A DNA stretch of 64,000 nucleotides from Limonium bicolor. Lineage: Eukaryota > Streptophyta > Magnoliopsida > Caryophyllales > Plumbaginaceae. Location: the NCBI GenBank assembly GCA_023374045.1, contig CM041776.1, forward strand, positions 345,463,636-345,527,635, written 5' to 3'. The first letter of the stretch is position 1. Each line of letters begins with the position of its first letter. Below the pieces are notes generated by a model, which made no database searches, was not told the DNA's origin, and saw only the letters and a program-made list of their open reading frames with translations. Of the stretch, positions 59,766-64,000 are shown in pieces. The translations under genes were made by a program, and so were the position numbers.

Positions 59766-60188
59766 ATCCCGCATAACATAAATCAGTGAATCTTCTAACA
59801 TAACACAAGTTAAGGTCGTACAAATGAAGATCAATTATAACTACAAATAGTTTAGTCAAGCAAATGTAGAAAGTCAACAAACCATCCAAATTGTATCTTA
59901 AAACAACAAAAACATACAACCTTAATCTACGGTGCGTTGTACTGGTGATAGTATGAATCCCATACAGATAAGGTACTGAAGACCTCATTTATCCCCTGTT
60001 CAGATTCTCTCTGTTCCTTCCCTGGCATCTTCTCATGGTAGTAACGCAAGTCCCATCAGCTACGGTTCCTGGGAAAGTAAGGCCTACCAACCTCAGTTGC
60101 CTCACTCATGAGTTGCAACATAATATTACTAAGTTAGCCTAGCATTCACAAAATGTTATAATCAACTGAAATTATACAAAGGCAGAGA

Positions 60189-61599
60189 TCAACTTACTAG
60201 GGCAGGATCCAGTCGATGAACGAAGGTGTTGTTGTACATGTCAGGATTCAGAATCTTTGGATGGTTGTGTTTGACGTACCAATCCAGATAACCTTTTGTC
60301 ACATGCGTGCAGCACCGCCATTGTCTTAGTGCACCCCGCAGTAGCAACACACCCACATGTGGTGTCCCACACACTATACATGGGGGGGGGTACACACATT
60401 TATAGGGGGATCCCTTTCTCCCTCATTTTTCGGATCTAATGTTTGGTATAATAGGGGGAGGTGGAATACAATGAACGTACCCGAATTGGCGAAGACAATG
60501 CTCCGGCATATATGGCTCATTCACGCCCATGTACTGCAAGGTACCCCTGTACCAAGTGCGACCTTTGTTCTCATTCACCTTCTCGCGACCGTAGGGCAAC
60601 CAATCAATCTACATTGGATCATAGGGAAACATAAGCATCAATAAAAAACAATAATGTAAATAATACAAATTGAAATTGTTGTACCATTTACATTTCTTAC
60701 CGTCAGAGCATCTAGATAGATGCTTGCGGTTGTTCTTAAGCGACTCTTTATCTTTCTGTTGGAAGGTGGACCTGACCTGACCCATCTCATAGCCCACGGT
60801 CCAGCATCTCCATCACGCCAATCGGCACTAACTGCTGGTCTAAGAGGGGGAAATATGCATATATCCAGCACTACGGAAATTTTAAAAATAAATTATGCCA
60901 ACTATTATGTGAATTCATTAAATTTTATTAGATGTTGTTATACATTAAAACACTTACCTCGGGAAGGGTCAAACAACCAGCAAAGCTAGTACAGTCAGCA
61001 CGAGATGCTATCCCCAGCTGGCGATACAACCATGCAAGAGTACCTGCTCCCCGTGCGTACTTCTTTAGCTTCACATGTCAGCTCATGATAGTGACTAACC
61101 AGAACGGTAGAGGACTTATGCGTCCATGCCCCTTATTAGCAAAGATGGTGGTACCGGTCGCATAGTAGAGCCAACCACACACCTTCTTCATAGATACCCT
61201 CTGCCCGGTCGAACACCACTCTATAAGTGGACATAGCTGAACAATGCAAGTATGCCACATGAAATTTGTCATCGCCTAAACGCCGTCTTGAAAATCTAAC
61301 AACATACCCATCGTCTCCTTAAGCTTAATGTTTGACAGGTCCCCCACAACCGGATGACCAACGATGGGGATCCTCAATATCTGCCACACATCATGAAGTG
61401 TGATCGTCATCTCTTCAGAGGGCATGTGGAAACAGTTGGTATCTGACTGCCATCTCTTCACAAAGGTAGATATAAATGACATGTTATTGAAACCCCATGT
61501 GATATATAGCAGATGATGCAGCCCTGAGTGCATAATCATATTCCTTGCCCTTTTGCAAGGAACCCCGCTAAATGGCCAGTTCGTGATCATAGGCTTTCG
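60189..61599 (-). pseudogene. Plant mobile domain (PMD) gene remnant
   Basis: Minus-strand wording of the PMD family (related to MAIN/MAIL and to 'phosphatase 7 long form homologs'): FVKRWQSDTNCFHMPSEE, MTITLHDVWQILRIPIVGHP (61360-61460), then YARGAGTLAWLYRQLGIASR (about 61000-61060), DWRDGDAGPWAMRWV (about 60770-60815), an exon with DWLPYGREKVNENKGRTWY and EPYMPEHCLRQFG (about 60470-60610), and THVTKGYLDWYVKHNHP (about 60250-60310). Exon-intron borders are visible (for example acceptor/donor near 60958 and 60705). An in-frame stop at 61276-61278 and others break it. PMD genes are often carried by transposons; no carrier ends were found here. Confidence 0.75.
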
Positions 61600-61705
61600 G
61601 GGTTTAAATCCCGAAACACCCCGGCCTAGATAATTACCATAACATTTACACCCGCATGAAGAAGTAATTAAATCTACTTGCCGAAGTGAAAGATAAGAGA
61701 GTACA

Positions 61706-62060
61706 CACTACAAGAAAACTGTAGTATTACAGACGGAAAATTTCCTACAGAATTAATCTGTATGTAAAAAACGTTTTTACCTACTGAATTTCTATGCATT
61801 TCTGACTGATATAGTATTCGAATAAAATAAGCATTTACAGTGACATTACCGACGGAATCTGGACATATTACAGACGAAAATATATTTCCGTAGGTAATAT
61901 TCTAACCGCGAAAGTGAAAAAATTCTAGAGGGAAATAATTCAATAGCAAATGTACTTTTTGAGATGGAATTTCCGTAGGTAAAAATAGAATAGTTTTTAC
62001 CTACGAAACTAATCTAAAAATTCCGTAGGAAATGCTTTATACTCCTAAAAAATAAAATGA
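61706..62060. mobile_element. CACTA-type left terminus and subterminal repeats
   Basis: CACTACAAGAAAACTG at 61706, then many copies of ttaccgacgg, ttccgtaggta and tacctacgaaa in both orientations, the CACTA subterminal pattern. The element would extend rightwards, and its other end was not found inside the window. Confidence 0.7.
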
Positions 62061-62084
62061 CTACTCAATACAAATAAATCTCTC

Positions 62085-62600
62085 TTCATATTTCACACTC
62101 TCCATTTCACTCTCGTTAATTTTGCAACCCACAGCAAGAAACATACGCATGCTCTGCGTCTCTCTTCATAATCGTCTTGTGTCTGCACCTCTGAAGTCGC
62201 ATACCAGATTGAAGACTGGGCTGAAAGCATTTCACTTCGGAACCGGTAATATACTCATCTCTTCATTCACTGTAATTTTGCAACCCTAACAGGCGAACAA
62301 GGAACATACGTGCTTTGCACCTCTCTTCATTCTCTTCTCGTGGCTGCGCTCTGCAGAGACAAGATACTGGAATTGAAGTCGGGGCTGTAAGCATTTCAGT
62401 TCGAAACCGGTAATATACTCAACTGTTCTCTTCACTTACGATAATTTTGCAAGCTTAACTCGCGAACAAGGAACTCTGCTCTCTTTATTCTCTTCTGCGC
62501 CTCTACAAAGATAAGTTACTGGAATTAGAGGAACTTCTGCATCTCTCGCACATCAGACTAAACACGGGACTGAAAACATTTCATTTGAGAACCGGATAGT
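62085..62600 (+). repeat. Imperfect tandem repeat inside the CACTA element
   Basis: Three diverged copies of a roughly 150-bp block with 'aattttgcaacc/aagctt', 'gcgaacaaggaac', 'ctctcttcattctctt', 'agataccagattgaag' and 'catttcacttcggaaccggtaatatactc'. The third copy ends 'gagaaccggatag'. Non-coding. Confidence 0.65.
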
Positions 62601-62809
62601 CTAATTCTTGTTCTTTCTACTTGGTGTTGTTACCTCTGCTTCGCTGGGTTAGAGTGTATATGGAAAAATGAGCTATGTATATAATTCATCAAAAAATATT
62701 GACAGATTAGGTTTAATTAAAGTTATAACCAGTTTGATAGCAATAGCAAATAGCACAATGATGATCGTTGGGATTCTGAGTATTCAGATCCTTTGTGTAT
62801 AATAACCAG

Positions 62810-63190
62810 CAGGTCTAAGAAGGACACATTAAGGCGTTCTCAATCCTGGGTGTCAAGAAAACCAGGTGAAGGGTTTCAGAGACGAGTTTATCTTGATATA
62901 AAGAATACTAATAGAAGCATTTAAGACACTGGGAGTGGCTCTGGTTCTGTTGGTGCCAGGGTTGGTACTGGAATAGAGAAGGTGGCCTTTGAAAGGGATT
63001 TTCCATCTCTTGGTCTGGACGAGAGGCCTGTAACTCCTGATATTAGTAGAGTTCCCTCCCTAGGGTTAAGCAGGAGTGTTCATAGCCTGTCTATTGGTAG
63101 TTCTGCTGTGAATAATGAAGGATGGACATCAGTTCTGGTTGAGGTACCTACAGTAGGTGGAAGTAACAAGCTCATAAGTTGCCATAAAAG
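62810..63190 (+). pseudogene. Fragment of a conserved plant protein gene, captured
   Basis: Reads RSKKDTLRRSQSWVSRKPGE (about 62812-62870), then a stop (taa at 62921-62923) in the same frame, then FERDFPSLGLDERPVTPDI, RVPSLGLSRSVHSL and NEGWTSVLVEVP (62985-63165). This wording looks like a conserved plant protein with FPSLG and GWTSALAEVP blocks whose function I do not know. It is a partial copy, broken by the stop, and sits behind a CACTA terminus. Transposon capture is the likely explanation. Confidence 0.55.
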
Positions 63191-63239
63191 TGACTCTTAT
63201 GCTAGATATATTTTTATACAGCAGAAAGTGTACTGAAAA

Positions 63240-64000
63240 AACTTGTCCACTATGGCAATCTTATATGTATGGTTTGGCCATTTCTTTTCATCACTCTGAT
63301 TTAGGAGTACATATGGCCATAAGTGTTGGACATATACTATATGATAAATTTGACTAAGGCCCTGTTCGCTTATTCTTCCTATATGATGTTTAAATTTGTA
63401 TTACTTGACATTAGCAATTTTTTGGGCGAAAAAGGTTTCTTCATTCCTCATATTACCCTTTTGTGCTATGTTTATGTTCCAAGTTTCTATATAATTGACG
63501 ATGTTTCTTGACTTAAATAACATGCTGGTAGAACAAAGAATATAGCACTTGCTTTAATAACATGCTAGAACTCAAAATGACATGCATTTAGAAACAGAGG
63601 GAGTAGTTGTTCCGGGTGGTTGGAGTTTTGAACATGTTTATAAGGTTTGACTATAGTAGAGGTTTGTTTCATGTTGCCAGTCTTTAATAGCGAATTGATT
63701 TTGTATCTTGCTTGTCCGAACTTTTGTATCTGTTATCTTATATGAGCTAAACCTTAAAAGATGTCTTAGTTTATTGTGTCTGTCGTGTGGTTTTTTTTGT
63801 GAAAAAGGTGTAAAATTTTCAGAAGTAGTGTGCTAATGGTCTCAGTGGGTGGTATTAGGTTTATTAGAAACATGTTGGACAAACCTTCAGGTTGGAATTT
63901 CGTTTAATACTTTTGAAGCTCTATGCTGGAGATGTGCCATATGACACTTTGGTGGTACAATATTATTAATAAGCATTTGGAAAAATGTATGTGTGATTTG
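63240..64000. other. AT-rich stretch to the window end, no gene recognised
   Basis: Only ORF shadows. Probably the interior of the CACTA element or intron-like sequence of the captured fragment. Confidence 0.4.

Overview
The window looks like nuclear DNA of a eudicot plant. It is AT-rich, has GT-AG introns, and carries three recognisable plant-type host genes or gene remnants in a sea of plant transposons (Ty3/gypsy, LINE, CACTA, hAT, Mutator, Harbinger and Stowaway types). I cannot name the species. No tRNA, rRNA or CRISPR array was recognised.

Host genes. (1) 11512-15561 (+): a six-exon Mn-type cation diffusion facilitator, MTP11-like, with every exon in phase. Its 3' end and UTR are partly duplicated just downstream. 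(2) 37867-41601 (-): a ten-exon IWR1-domain gene, RDM4/DMS4-like, encoding a polymerase-associated factor of RNA-directed DNA methylation. (3) 50996-53412 (-): a six-exon RS2Z-type SR splicing factor (RRM, two zinc knuckles, RS/SP tail) with a good TATA box. A broken plant-mobile-domain gene lies at about 60189-61599 (-). A broken fragment of another plant gene lies at 62810-63190, apparently inside a CACTA element.

Mobile DNA. Left part: a Harbinger-type MITE, two Stowaway MITEs, CACTA ends, a decayed L1-type LINE (4350-7340) and two Tekay-like LTR ends facing opposite ways (7352-9980). The centre is a nest. An old Ty3/gypsy chromovirus (17416 to about 37645) was split inside gag by a young Tekay-type chromovirus (18568-32803) with 3.9-kb LTRs and a perfect 5-bp target duplication. 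The old element also took a hAT MITE in pol (35869-36597) and a small MITE in its 3' LTR. Right part: a 1.9-kb TIR element upstream of RDM4, a gypsy LTR-like segment, large AT-rich foldbacks (54.3-57.1 kb), a 535-bp Mutator-type foldback MITE with a 9-bp duplication, a very regular 137-bp tandem array (58.4-59.8 kb), and a CACTA end at 61706.

The most striking find is in the young Tekay element. Between the gag zinc knuckles and the protease it carries a 217-codon uninterrupted ORF for an AlkB-type 2-oxoglutarate/Fe(II) dioxygenase, with all expected catalytic residues (24407-25060). The gag region also holds three GT-AG intervals whose removal restores phase, and the AlkB ORF lies inside the third (24178-25236). 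This suggests a retrotransposon carrying its own nucleic-acid demethylase, expressed through a choice between spliced and unspliced RNA. The LTRs of the same element carry six hairpin-forming TCCGACCCA/TGGGTCGGA units.
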